Assembly: GCF_030818905.1 (NCBI RefSeq)
Contig: NZ_JAUTAZ010000001.1
Coordinates: 372,001-436,000 of the forward strand
Direction: 5' to 3'
DNA from: Microbacterium sp. SORGH_AS_0888
GTDB taxonomy: Bacteria; Actinomycetota; Actinomycetes; Actinomycetales; Microbacteriaceae
Length of the DNA stretch: 64,000 nucleotides
Shown here: piece after piece, positions 55,412 through 63,231 of the stretch
Layout of the letters: every line of letters starts with the position of its first letter
How positions within the stretch are numbered: position 1 is the first letter of the stretch
Notes under the pieces: model-generated
What the model saw: the letters and a program-made list of their open reading frames with translations, nothing else
Told to the model about the DNA's origin: nothing
Databases searched by the model: none
Position numbers and translations under genes: made by a program

Positions 55412-56185
55412 ATGCATGGGATCGAGGTGGACGGCGCACGCCCCGCCGTCGCGGCAGTCACGTCGCTCCCGCGCGCTTACGGCCTGAACACCGCCGACCG
55501 GCTCGTGCTCTTGGCCCTGGCCTGTGACTCGTTCGACGGCGAGACGAGCGCGCCAGGCTACGACGCTCTGGCCGAGTGGACCGGGATGCTGCGCAGCTCG
55601 GTGGCCGAAGTGCTCCGACGCCTCGCCCACCCCGTCGATGGTGTGCGGCCCGCCCTCATCGAGCGAGCTGCGACCAAGCGCGGCCGTGACCGGACCACCT
55701 GGAGGCTGCTGCTGCAACCGTCCGGTGACGCCGACCTGTTGGTAACTGTGGATGAACCGTCCGGCGATACCGACTGGTTCGAGCTGCAACCGTCCGGCGA
55801 ACCGTCCGGCGAACCGTCCGGTGACGCCGGACCACTCCCTTTCCCTAACCCTGGAGGGGGTAATCCTCCAGAGGAATCAGCCATAGAGCGCGAGCGCGCG
55901 ACGACAGATCAGCAGCCGCAGCATCGTCACGAGCCGAACGCGCGCCGGGCGCTCCAGACGATCATCGGCGAGCGTCGTCTGCCGTTCGGCGTCGAGGAGC
56001 TGCTGGCTGCTTCCTACGCTCTCGGCGGCGGTGACCCGTGGACCGGCTACAAGCTCGTGAGCGAGGCCACCGCCCGCTCGCTCGACAGCGTGGACCACCC
56101 CCGCGCCGTCGTCGCCAAGCGCCTGAGCGACGCCGGGCTGACCGACGCCCCGCTGCTGGCTCGTCTGCGACGGAGGGCGGCATGA
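55412..56185 (+). CDS. Replication-type protein with N-terminal winged helix
   Basis: A 257-residue protein. ATG 55412 is preferred over GTG 55367 because AGAGGAGG lies just before it. Residues about 20-85 form a winged helix (LNTADRLVLLALACDSFDG, MLRSSVAEVLRRLAHP) like primosomal/replication initiators of phages and plasmids. The centre has repeated PSG(D/E) units encoded by iteron-like DNA, then a Pro/Gly linker and a C-terminal helical domain (EELLAASYALGGGDPW). No ATPase or primase motif is visible. The replication role is inferred from position and fold. Confidence 0.6.
   Translation: MHGIEVDGARPAVAAVTSLPRAYGLNTADRLVLLALACDSFDGETSAPGYDALAEWTGMLRSSVAEVLRRLAHPVDGVRPALIERAATKRGRDRTTWRLLLQPSGDADLLVTVDEPSGDTDWFELQPSGEPSGEPSGDAGPLPFPNPGGGNPPEESAIERERATTDQQPQHRHEPNARRALQTIIGERRLPFGVEELLAASYALGGGDPWTGYKLVSEATARSLDSVDHPRAVVAKRLSDAGLTDAPLLARLRRRAA
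55716..55824 (+). repeat. Five iteron-like repeats inside the replication-type gene
   Basis: AACCGTCCGG-Y-GA (13 bp) occurs at 55716, 55755, 55788, 55800 and 55812; the last three are in tandem. A hairpin CTGGAGG/CCTCCAG (55851-55871) follows. They encode PSG(D/E) units but could also be an origin. Confidence 0.65.
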
Positions 56186-56388
56186 GCGCCCTGGACTGCC
56201 GCCCCGGCCGCGCGCATCGGTTCGACTCGCCGAGCGGGTACTGCCGCTGGGGGTGCGGCGTGAGGGACGACGGGCGCGTGGTGTCGCGAGCTGGCGACGT
56301 GATCTATCCCGGGCCACTGGAGCGTCCGCAGCAGCAGCCCGCCCTGGAGGGCATGTCCGAGTACGTCGAGAGGATCGCAGACCTATGA
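56182..56388 (+). CDS. Small Cys-containing protein
   Basis: A 68-residue protein. Cys6, His12, Cys21 and Cys25 (DCRPGRAHRFD and GYCRWGCGVRDDGR) could hold a zinc ion. ATGA overlap with the previous gene. The family is not recognised; such Cys knots are common in actinophage early regions. Confidence 0.6.
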   Translation: MSALDCRPGRAHRFDSPSGYCRWGCGVRDDGRVVSRAGDVIYPGPLERPQQQPALEGMSEYVERIADL

Positions 56389-56492
56389 CCATCGCCGAGG
56401 CCGAGGACCACCTGGACCAGGCCACCGACCTGCGAGCGGCGTTCGTCGCTGCCGCCGATCTCATCGACACGACCCTGGAGGACCAGCGATGA
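56385..56492 (+). CDS. Very small acidic protein
   Basis: A 35-residue ORF (MTIAEAEDHLDQATDL to DTTLEDQR), predicted to be a single amphipathic helix. It overlaps both neighbours by 4 nt, which supports translation. Confidence 0.5.
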   Translation: MTIAEAEDHLDQATDLRAAFVAAADLIDTTLEDQR

Positions 56493-56770
56493 CCACCGAG
56501 CCGAATCAGTGGGACGCCGCCGTGTTCGAGCTGCTGTGGCGCTCGAACATCGAGACGCTGCCCCGCTTGATCCGCGAGCCTGGACTGCCAGTCCGTGCCC
56601 TGCACTCGATCCCCGGCAAGCACTGGGCGGACGGTCGAGCGCGCGTCGTGCTCGGCGTCGAGACGCCACTGCCCGAGGGGGACGTGCCGGACCTCGTGGC
56701 GATGCTCGCGACGATGGACACGGCAACTGCCACGGGTGAGCCGCCCGCGCTCGCCGGGGGTGCCTCGTGA
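56489..56770 (+). CDS. Hypothetical protein of the element
   Basis: A 93-residue protein (NQWDAAVFELLWRSNIETLPRLIREPGLPVRAL). Overlaps of 4 nt on both sides place it in the early operon. The family is not recognised. Confidence 0.55.
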   Translation: MTTEPNQWDAAVFELLWRSNIETLPRLIREPGLPVRALHSIPGKHWADGRARVVLGVETPLPEGDVPDLVAMLATMDTATATGEPPALAGGAS

Positions 56771-57150
56771 TCGGCCTGACGACCAAGGGCGCGCGCGAGC
56801 TGCGCGAGCTGCACGACGCGCTGCGGACCAGCTCAGCAGCCTGCGACGGTGACGAACGGTTCATCGCCGACCACGACGAGCTGGAGCACGACGAGGCGAC
56901 CGCGCTACGCCGCATCTGCCTCGGCTGCGACCTGTTCGACCTGTGCCGCGCCTACGCCGTCAAGGCCCGGCCCACCGGGGGCGTGTGGGCCGGACGGCGC
57001 TATGGCGGTCGCCCCGCTCGCAAGCAATCGGCCACAGGCGGCGCTCCAGGGGGCCCAGGAGTTAACGAGGGCCCTCGGGCGGTGTCCGAACCCCTGCCGA
57101 CCATCGAGACGGCCGCAAACGGCCACACAGCGGAAAGGACCAGCGCATGA
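56767..57150 (+). CDS. WhiB-family iron-sulfur regulator
   Basis: A 127-residue protein with four cysteines at 26, 51, 54 and 60 (C-x24-C-x2-C-x5-C) that bind a 4Fe-4S cluster, followed by the family turn GGVWAGR and a basic tail. Phage-borne WhiB proteins such as that of mycobacteriophage TM4 interfere with host WhiB2 and block superinfection. GTG start overlapping the previous gene. Confidence 0.88.
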   Translation: MIGLTTKGARELRELHDALRTSSAACDGDERFIADHDELEHDEATALRRICLGCDLFDLCRAYAVKARPTGGVWAGRRYGGRPARKQSATGGAPGGPGVNEGPRAVSEPLPTIETAANGHTAERTSA

Positions 57151-57422
57151 CCATGCCGACCCGGGAGCAGATGTTCGCAGCTCTCGCACCCCAGACACCT
57201 GAGGACTACGCCGCTCACGAGCGCGAGCGGCAGGAGGTGGGCCGCCAGCACGCGGTCGGCCTGCGTCTCGCGCAGATCGTGGCGCTGGCGTCGCCCACTC
57301 GCATCGCGGCCATGGTGCACGCGCCGCACCTCGCTGAGGTGGACGCCACCGACCCGGCAGCCGCCGAGCACATCCGCAACGTGTGCCACCAGCGCCTCAT
57401 CGAGCTGAGCACCAGCGACTGA
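57147..57422 (+). CDS. Hypothetical helical protein, related to the next two
   Basis: A 91-residue protein: ERERQEVGRQHAVG and AQIVALASPTRIAAMV parallel REREKVAELLAAG and DIVSEASDVRVAALI in the next gene, followed by a shared TDPAxAxEH segment. Function unknown. Confidence 0.6.
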   Translation: MTMPTREQMFAALAPQTPEDYAAHERERQEVGRQHAVGLRLAQIVALASPTRIAAMVHAPHLAEVDATDPAAAEHIRNVCHQRLIELSTSD

Positions 57423-57494
57423 CCAAAGACCCCCGCGGCGCGCCGCATCGCGGGTAACCCCGGCCGACAGGCCACCAAGAGAACGGATCACACC

Positions 57495-58160
57495 ATGACC
57501 ACCACCACCGCGGCGAACCCCGCCGCCAGCGCATACCGCGCGTACCGCGAGGCCCTGGTGGCCGCGCCGACGTACACCGACCCGCGCCTGACCAGCGCGG
57601 CGAACGGCGAGGAGCGCGGCAAGCTCATCCGCACCGCCCGTGCCACGCTCGCCGCCGCCATCCCGGCCGTGCCCCAGCGAACGGTCACCCGCGCCGACGT
57701 GCTTGCCTCCCGCGCACCGCGGACGGCCGATGAGGTGGCCGTGCAGTCGCGAGAGCGCGAGAAGGTCGCCGAGCTGCTGGCCGCGGGCCGCCAGTTCGAG
57801 GACATCGTGAGCGAGGCCAGCGACGTGCGCGTGGCCGCCCTCATCGACAGGCTGGAGATCACCGCGGCGACCGACCCGGCCGAGGCCGCCGAGCACGAGG
57901 AGTTGCTGTTCGGGCGGCTCGTGGCTCTCGGCGCACAGGACGCGATCACCGCGGCGACCGAGGAGAGCGAGACGGCGGCGACCGCTGCCTGGCACGACGT
58001 GCTCACCGAGGCGCTGGAGTCCGGCGAGGTAAGCGTGGGCACCCGAACCGCGGTCTACCACGCCGACCCGGAGGGCTACGGCCAGGCGTTCGACGCGGGC
58101 GACACCCCGGTGGACTGGGCCACGGTCAACCGCATCGCACCGCGCGAGGTGACGGCATGA
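57495..58160 (+). CDS. Hypothetical helical protein of the element
   Basis: A 221-residue Ala/Glu-rich protein. The middle (about 80-145) repeats the domain of the preceding gene. The C-terminal part (YHADPEGYGQAFDAGDTPVDW) is unique. A gap of 72 nt without features precedes it. The end overlaps the next gene by 4 nt. Confidence 0.6.
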   Translation: MTTTTAANPAASAYRAYREALVAAPTYTDPRLTSAANGEERGKLIRTARATLAAAIPAVPQRTVTRADVLASRAPRTADEVAVQSREREKVAELLAAGRQFEDIVSEASDVRVAALIDRLEITAATDPAEAAEHEELLFGRLVALGAQDAITAATEESETAATAAWHDVLTEALESGEVSVGTRTAVYHADPEGYGQAFDAGDTPVDWATVNRIAPREVTA

Positions 58161-58462
58161 CCGCCGCCGAGGTGGACGCGCTGGTGACAGCGCTCCTGGC
58201 CAACCTCCCCGCCGTGACCCAGGAGGATCGCGACGATCTGACGAGGCGACTCGCCGACGCCGCGGGTCAGCCGCTCGCGAATCTGCTGGACACGGCCCCC
58301 GTGGCTCGTGTCGCGGCGCTCGCCGAGCTGTACCCCGCGGATGCCGCAGTGCGTCGCCGCCTCGCCCGTCGTCTCGCGGTGCTGCGGTTCCCCGCGGCCG
58401 TCTCGGTGGCTGACGCCATCGCCGAGCAGGAGCGCGACGCCGAACTGGACGCCCTCGCCTGA
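58157..58462 (+). CDS. Hypothetical protein of the element
   Basis: A 101-residue helical protein. TAPVARVAALAELYPADAAVRRRLARRL resembles the R(V/I)AA(L/M) segments of the two preceding proteins, so three related domains may be expressed together. Confidence 0.55.
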   Translation: MTAAEVDALVTALLANLPAVTQEDRDDLTRRLADAAGQPLANLLDTAPVARVAALAELYPADAAVRRRLARRLAVLRFPAAVSVADAIAEQERDAELDALA

Positions 58463-58483
58463 CCACCACGCAGTGCACGCGCA

Positions 58484-58517
58484 GAGCGCCCCGAGCCGAT
58501 GACCGGCCGGGGCGCTC
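58484..58517. terminator. Bidirectional hairpin between convergent genes
   Basis: A 10-bp stem GAGCGCCCCG (58484-58493) with CGGGGCGCTC (58508-58517) and a 14-nt loop, between the early operon and the minus-strand membrane gene. Confidence 0.7.
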
Positions 58518-58522
58518 GCTCG

Positions 58523-59005
58523 TCACCGCCCTCCGGCTTGTGCCCGCCATTCGTCCAGCTCGGGGTTCGGGCGGCGCACCATAGCCAGTGCTCGCCGACG
58601 ATCTGCCAGGTAGACCAGCAGCACGCCGCTGACCTCGGCGGAACGCTCCACCATTGGCTCGGCCTCCATCGGCAGCGTCTCGACCTTCCAGGCCACCCAG
58701 TCCGCCAGCGCATAGTCGCGCCGGGGCAGCGCGCCATAGAGCGCCGTCGATGCGCTCGCCACGTCCATGAACGTCCGCAAGCCCCGGCGTTGACCGCGCA
58801 GCAGCGAGAACGGCAGGCGGTCCAGCAGCGTCCGTAGCGCCCAGTCCGGCAGCTCGCGCAGCGCAGCGAGCACGAGGCCCACGGCGGTGGCGCGGCGCTC
58901 GGCACGATCACGAGCCAGCCGGATCAGCTCACCGGCCAGAAACGTCGCGGCCACGACCGCCCCGGTGATGCCCGCCGCGAGGATCGATGCCACTCCAGAG
59001 TCCAT
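58523..59005 (-). CDS. Minus-strand membrane protein, possible moron
   Basis: A 160-residue protein. One N-terminal helix (GVASILAAGITGAVVAATFLAGEL) precedes a cytoplasmic helical domain (RDRAERRATAVGLVLAALRELPDW). It is transcribed against its neighbours, as cargo or immunity genes often are. I use ATG 59005 because the helix begins there. Family not recognised. Confidence 0.6.
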   Translation of the reverse strand: MDSGVASILAAGITGAVVAATFLAGELIRLARDRAERRATAVGLVLAALRELPDWALRTLLDRLPFSLLRGQRRGLRTFMDVASASTALYGALPRRDYALADWVAWKVETLPMEAEPMVERSAEVSGVLLVYLADRRRALAMVRRPNPELDEWRAQAGGR

Positions 59006-59292
59006 GCCCCGACCGTATCGGCGTGTCCCGGCTGCCGCGGTGTGCCCGCGCCGTGCCCGCAGCGGTCGCGGCCCGCGAAATCCCGCGGCGCACGAGGCGG
59101 GCGGCTGATCCTCAATCAGATGCCCAGGGCGGCGGCCGGCCGCTTGGCGGTAGCCCGGAAACCACGCCAGCACTGGGATCGCGGCCCTTCCGCTGTCGGT
59201 GGTCGGGCGTAGGATCGCGGCACACGCATCGCACGGCGGGCTCCGCGCGAACCACGACCAACACCGCTGCCCGCCGTCGTGCGGGCCTCCTC

Positions 59293-61542
59293 GTGGAGGG
59301 CAGAGCCATCGCGCTCGACTTGGGAACGCTGACCGGGTATCTGGACCTGGACGACAAGCAGTACGACGACGTGCTGGGCAAGCTGCCCGGCAAGATCGAC
59401 GTGAGCGGCGCGGCGATGAAGCTGGCCGCTGGAGCTGCTGCGCTCGGCGTCGGGATGGCTCTGGCTGGAGGTATCTCCTCGGCCATCGAGCTGGACGACG
59501 CCAGCCACAAGATCACCGCCCAGCTCGGCCTCACCGAGCAGGAGTCGGCGCGCATCGGCGGCGTGGCGGGCAAGCTCTACGCCGACGCCTATGGCGAGTC
59601 GGTGGAGGAGGTGAACACCGCGGTTCAGAACGTCGTGTCCAGCATCGACGGGATGCGAGACGCCAGCGCCGGGGCCATCGAGGACATGACTGCCAAGGCG
59701 CTGAACTTCGGAACGGCGTTCGAGGTGGATACGGCCCGGTCCACCCAGGTGGTGGGGCAGCTCATCAAGGGCGGGCTGGTGGCGGACGCGAACGAGGGGT
59801 TCGACCTCCTGGCCGCCGCGATGCAACGCGTCCCGGCCGGGGTGCGCGAGGACATCCTGGACGCCGCCGACGAGTACGGCCCGTTCTTCCAGCAGCTCGG
59901 TATCTCGGGCGAGGAGGCGATGGCCAAGCTGGTCACCGCGGCCGATAAGGGCACTTTCGGCATCGACAAGACCGGCGACGCGGTGAAGGAATTCAGCATC
60001 CGGGCCACCGACATGTCGGCCGCGAGCAAGACCGCGTACGACGCGCTGGGGCTGTCCCAGGAGGACATGACCCGCAAGCTGCTGGCCGGTGGGGACGAGG
60101 CCGCGGGCGCTTTCGATCAGATTGTGTCGGGCCTCCGCGGCGTGCAGGACCCCGCCGCCCAGTCTCAGGCCGCGCTCGCCCTGTTCGGCACCCCGCTGGA
60201 GGACCTGGGCACGGGCGAGATTCCCCAGTTCCTCGCGGGCCTCCAGGAGACAACAGGCGCGCTCGGCGAGGTGAACGGCACGATGTCCAAGGTCGGCGAC
60301 ACCCTGAACGGATCGGCCAAGACCGGCTGGACCGACCTCACCCGCACCTGGGACTCGATCATCGGCACGGTGGGGGCCGGGCTGCTGCCGGTTCTCACGA
60401 CGCTGCTGGACTGGCTGAACGAGAACCCCGCCATCCTCAGCGCGGTGGCCATCGGCCTCGGCGTGCTCGCCGCCGCGTTCGTGGTCCTCACCGCGGCCCA
60501 GTGGGCCATGAACGTCGCGATGCTCGCCAGCCCGGTCACCTGGATCATCCTCGGCATCGTCGCGCTGATCGCCGCGGTGGTGCTCCTCATCGCCAACTGG
60601 GACGCCGTAGTTTCCTTCCTTACTGACGTGTGGAACGGCTTCATTTCCTGGTTCACGGGGGTGATGGACGGATTCATCGCCTGGTGGAACGGCATGTGGG
60701 AGGGGTTCGCGTCCTGGGTCACCGAGGTGTGGAACGGCTTCATCGGCTGGATCGTCGGCGTCTGGAACGGCTTCATCGCGCTGCTGGTCGCGGGCGGCGA
60801 CGCCATCGCAGCCTGGTGGAGCGGCCTGTGGTCCGGCATCGGCTCGTTCTTCACCGGCATTTGGGAGGGGATCGTGGCCTGGGCCGCCTCGGTCATCGTG
60901 AACTTCATCCGCGGCTGGCAGATCATCTGGGGCGGACTCACTTCGTTCTTCGCCGGGCTCTGGTCGGGCATCAGCGGCGGGATCACCGGGGCGTGGAATG
61001 GCATCCTCTCGTTCTTCACCGGCATCCCCGGCACGATCATGGGGTTTTTCGCAGGCATCGGCTCGTGGCTCTGGAACGCCGGACGTGACCTGATCTCTGG
61101 CCTGCTGAACGGCATCAAGTCGCTGGCCGGGACCATCGGGAACTTCTTCCTGGGCCTGCTGCCCGACTGGATCGTCGGGCCCTTCAAGGCGGCGCTGGGG
61201 ATCGCCTCCCCGTCCAAGGTGTTCCGCGGCTACGGGCGCAACATCGTGGAGGGTCTGGCGCTGGGACTCGGTGACGAGCAGAGCGAGCTGGACCGGCGCA
61301 TGGCGGGGCTCGTGGGCACTCAGGACTACTCGACACAGGGCGGCGTGGCTGCGGCACTCCTGGGCGGTCAGAGCGGCCCCCAGCCCATCCACGTCACCAA
61401 CTCCCTGGCCGGGGCCACCGTCGTGCTCGACCTCGGCGACGGCAAGACCGTCATGGCCCTGGTGCGCGAGGAGATCGTGGACGCTGGCGAGCAGCGGCGC
61501 GGCGAGGTAGTCGTGGGCGCTGGAGAGGTGGTGTTCTCGTGA
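59293..61542 (+). CDS. Phage tail tape-measure protein
   Basis: About 749 residues. The N-terminal LDLGTLTGYLDLDDKQYDDVLGKLPGK is typical of actinophage tape measures. A TP901-core domain covers about 60-330 (DDASHKITAQLGLTEQE). Then follow two hydrophobic helices (ILSAVAIGLGVLAAAFVVL, WIILGIVALIAAVVLLIANW), a long run of W/F-rich repeats (WNGFISWFTGV, WNGMWEGF and similar), and the C-terminal motif GIASPSKVFRGYGRNIVEGL. It sets tail length in siphophages. Start uncertain: GTG 59293 is in frame, but the best ribosome site (GGAGGG 59296-59301) points to an ATC at 59308. No other tail gene is present. Confidence 0.9.
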   Translation: MEGRAIALDLGTLTGYLDLDDKQYDDVLGKLPGKIDVSGAAMKLAAGAAALGVGMALAGGISSAIELDDASHKITAQLGLTEQESARIGGVAGKLYADAYGESVEEVNTAVQNVVSSIDGMRDASAGAIEDMTAKALNFGTAFEVDTARSTQVVGQLIKGGLVADANEGFDLLAAAMQRVPAGVREDILDAADEYGPFFQQLGISGEEAMAKLVTAADKGTFGIDKTGDAVKEFSIRATDMSAASKTAYDALGLSQEDMTRKLLAGGDEAAGAFDQIVSGLRGVQDPAAQSQAALALFGTPLEDLGTGEIPQFLAGLQETTGALGEVNGTMSKVGDTLNGSAKTGWTDLTRTWDSIIGTVGAGLLPVLTTLLDWLNENPAILSAVAIGLGVLAAAFVVLTAAQWAMNVAMLASPVTWIILGIVALIAAVVLLIANWDAVVSFLTDVWNGFISWFTGVMDGFIAWWNGMWEGFASWVTEVWNGFIGWIVGVWNGFIALLVAGGDAIAAWWSGLWSGIGSFFTGIWEGIVAWAASVIVNFIRGWQIIWGGLTSFFAGLWSGISGGITGAWNGILSFFTGIPGTIMGFFAGIGSWLWNAGRDLISGLLNGIKSLAGTIGNFFLGLLPDWIVGPFKAALGIASPSKVFRGYGRNIVEGLALGLGDEQSELDRRMAGLVGTQDYSTQGGVAAALLGGQSGPQPIHVTNSLAGATVVLDLGDGKTVMALVREEIVDAGEQRRGEVVVGAGEVVFS

Positions 61543-61628
61543 GCGCCTGGAACGCCATCGTGCAGCCGCTCCAGCGCCCGTGGAACGCGCTCGTGGGCGT
61601 CGTAGTGCGGTGGTGGCGACATGGCTGA
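61539..61628 (+). CDS. Tiny Trp-rich ORF after the tape measure
   Basis: A 29-codon ORF from a GTG overlapping the tape-measure stop (GTGA). It encodes SAWNAIVQPLQRPWNALVG and ends RWWRHG, overlapping the next gene by 8 nt. The tight spacing suggests it is translated, perhaps as a remnant of a distal-tail gene. Confidence 0.45.
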   Translation: MSAWNAIVQPLQRPWNALVGVVVRWWRHG

Positions 61629-62142
61629 GAAGGACGCGCCTACGGGTGGCCGAGCGCCGATAGACGAGGCGACGCGGGAGCGCATCGTGCAGCTCGCTCG
61701 CGAGGGCATGAGCCGCAACGGGATCGCCCGGGAGACAGGCGTGGGGGCCACGACCGTCTCGCGCATCTGCAAGGCCGAGGGCGTCACCTTCGACCGCACC
61801 CAGACCGCCCAGGCCACCGAGGCCCACCGGATGGATGTGAAAGCCGAGCGCGAGCGCCTGGCCGAGCGGCTGCTGATTGAGGCGAACACCGCCCTGGACC
61901 AGCTCCACGTACCCACCGTCGTCGTCGGCTGGTACCAGGGCGAGGCCACCGAGCACACGCTGGACCGGCCCACCTCGGGCGACGTGAAGAACTACATGCT
62001 GGCCGCCGCAATCGCGCTGGACAAGCACATCGCCATCCACCAGCTCGACGGCAACGAGCGCGACGCCGCAGCGGTGGACCTCTGGCTGGCTCACGTCATG
62101 GGCGGCGGCGACCCCAACGCCTACACCGTCGAGATTCCGTAG
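61621..62142 (+). CDS. HTH protein, possible small terminase
   Basis: A 173-residue protein. An N-terminal resolvase-type HTH (TRERIVQLAREGMSRNGIARETGVGATTVSRIC) is followed by a helical central region and a C-terminal helix (NYMLAAAIALDKHIAIHQLDG). HTH plus oligomerising helices is the design of small terminase subunits. Satellites often encode their own to redirect packaging. A plain regulator is the other option. Confidence 0.55.
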   Translation: MAEKDAPTGGRAPIDEATRERIVQLAREGMSRNGIARETGVGATTVSRICKAEGVTFDRTQTAQATEAHRMDVKAERERLAERLLIEANTALDQLHVPTVVVGWYQGEATEHTLDRPTSGDVKNYMLAAAIALDKHIAIHQLDGNERDAAAVDLWLAHVMGGGDPNAYTVEIP

Positions 62143-62144
62143 AA

Positions 62145-62194
62145 CGCCCGGGGGCACTCGGGCGGCGACCAAGCCAGACCGGCACCCCCGGGCG
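62145..62194 (+). terminator. Terminator after the HTH gene
   Basis: A 10-bp GC stem CGCCCGGGGG (62145-62154) with CCCCCGGGCG (62185-62194), starting two bases after the stop codon; the loop is 30 nt and no T-tract follows. Confidence 0.55.
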
Positions 62195-62260
62195 AGGGAC
62201 CAACACGCGGGAGCGAGCCTACGCCCGCCCAGCGACATCGGTGGCGGGCATCCCCGCCAG

Positions 62261-62566
62261 TCACTCGCGGGCGAACCCCGCCGTTCCGTGCGCCCGCTCA
62301 CCGCGCCGCTGCCGCCCGAGTGCCACCCACGCCTCGGCTCCCTCGATCTCGGCGACCAGAGCGGCGCACAGAGCGTGCGTGTGTTCGCCGTCGTAGAACC
62401 CCGACACCCGGCCCGCGACCTCGGCCAGGATGTCCACCCAGTCCCCGGCCACGGCGCGCAGCTCGGCGATGACCGGGGCTGGGTCCTGGGTGTACTGGTT
62501 GCGCGTGCAGATCGCGCTCAGGTGGACGTTCAGCGCCACCTCGGGGGTGAGTCCTCGCCGGGGCAT
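62261..62566 (-). CDS. Hypothetical protein of the element (minus strand)
   Basis: A 101-residue protein from ATG 62566 (MPRRGLTPEVALNVHLSAIC). It is mainly helical, with HTHALCAALVAEIEGAEAW. It is opposite in direction to its neighbours. Family not recognised. Confidence 0.5.
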   Translation of the reverse strand: MPRRGLTPEVALNVHLSAICTRNQYTQDPAPVIAELRAVAGDWVDILAEVAGRVSGFYDGEHTHALCAALVAEIEGAEAWVALGRQRRGERAHGTAGFARE

Positions 62567-62690
62567 GACCGCACAGTAGAGCCGACCGCCGACAGCTCGG
62601 CGAGCCTCAGCGGTCGCGCCGCTGATCTCGGCTGTACTGGTCACCTCGCCATAGGGGCGAGAGCACGACCGACGCCTGTAGGAGGCACCA

Positions 62691-63035
62691 ATGAGCACGA
62701 CCCTGAGCACCATCGCCCAACGTCTCGCCGACGAGATCAAGGCACAGGACTGGTCCGACGCCCACACCCGCCCGGATGGAGCGCGGCACGACCGGCAGGT
62801 GGACCGCAAGGCGACCGACACCCTGACGGCCGAGCAGACCGAGCTGGTGCGGCTGAACGTCGTGTGGGTGACCGGCCAGGCCCTCCTGGAGGATGATCCG
62901 CGGTTCGACATCCGCGCCTACGCCGAGGCGTGTGGCGTCTCTACGAGCTGGCTGCTGACCAAGCGCGGCGCACCGAACCGCGGCATCGAGTCGGGCCTAC
63001 GTCCGCGCCGCTCGCGCGTCGTCTGGGACGACTGA
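62691..63035 (+). CDS. Hypothetical protein, last gene of the element
   Basis: A 114-residue protein (IAQRLADEIKAQDWSDAHTRPDG), helical, with a C-terminal HTH-like stretch (IRAYAEACGVSTSWLLTKRGAPNRG) that could contact DNA. TAGGAGG lies 7 nt before the ATG. Confidence 0.6.
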   Translation: MSTTLSTIAQRLADEIKAQDWSDAHTRPDGARHDRQVDRKATDTLTAEQTELVRLNVVWVTGQALLEDDPRFDIRAYAEACGVSTSWLLTKRGAPNRGIESGLRPRRSRVVWDD

Positions 63036-63153
63036 GCCCCACCCCCTGGCCTGATGGTCCTGGCCCGGTCCATTCACTAAAACGCGCGGGCGCAGCGCGG
63101 GCACACCGCGGGCACGCGACGCAGGACAGAGCCGGATAGTGGGGGAGAAGGAC

Positions 63154-63202
63154 AGCGCCCGCTGCCACCATTCTCGTGCGGAGTAGGGCGGCAGCGGGCG
63201 CT
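63154..63202. terminator. Hairpin near attR
   Basis: A perfect 13-bp stem AGCGCCCGCTGCC (63154-63166) with GGCAGCGGGCGCT (63190-63202). CGGATAG-type repeats lie around it (near 63133, 63205 and 63214) and could be integrase arm sites. The region 63036-63231 has no gene. Confidence 0.6.
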
Positions 63203-63231
63203 ATCGGATAGGGCCGGATGGGGCAGTCCCG

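Noticed and set aside
59116..62301. A 1061-codon open frame on the minus strand opposite the tape-measure gene
   Set aside because: It is Arg/His/Ala-rich without domains and mirrors the codon bias of the plus-strand gene, whose motifs are clear.
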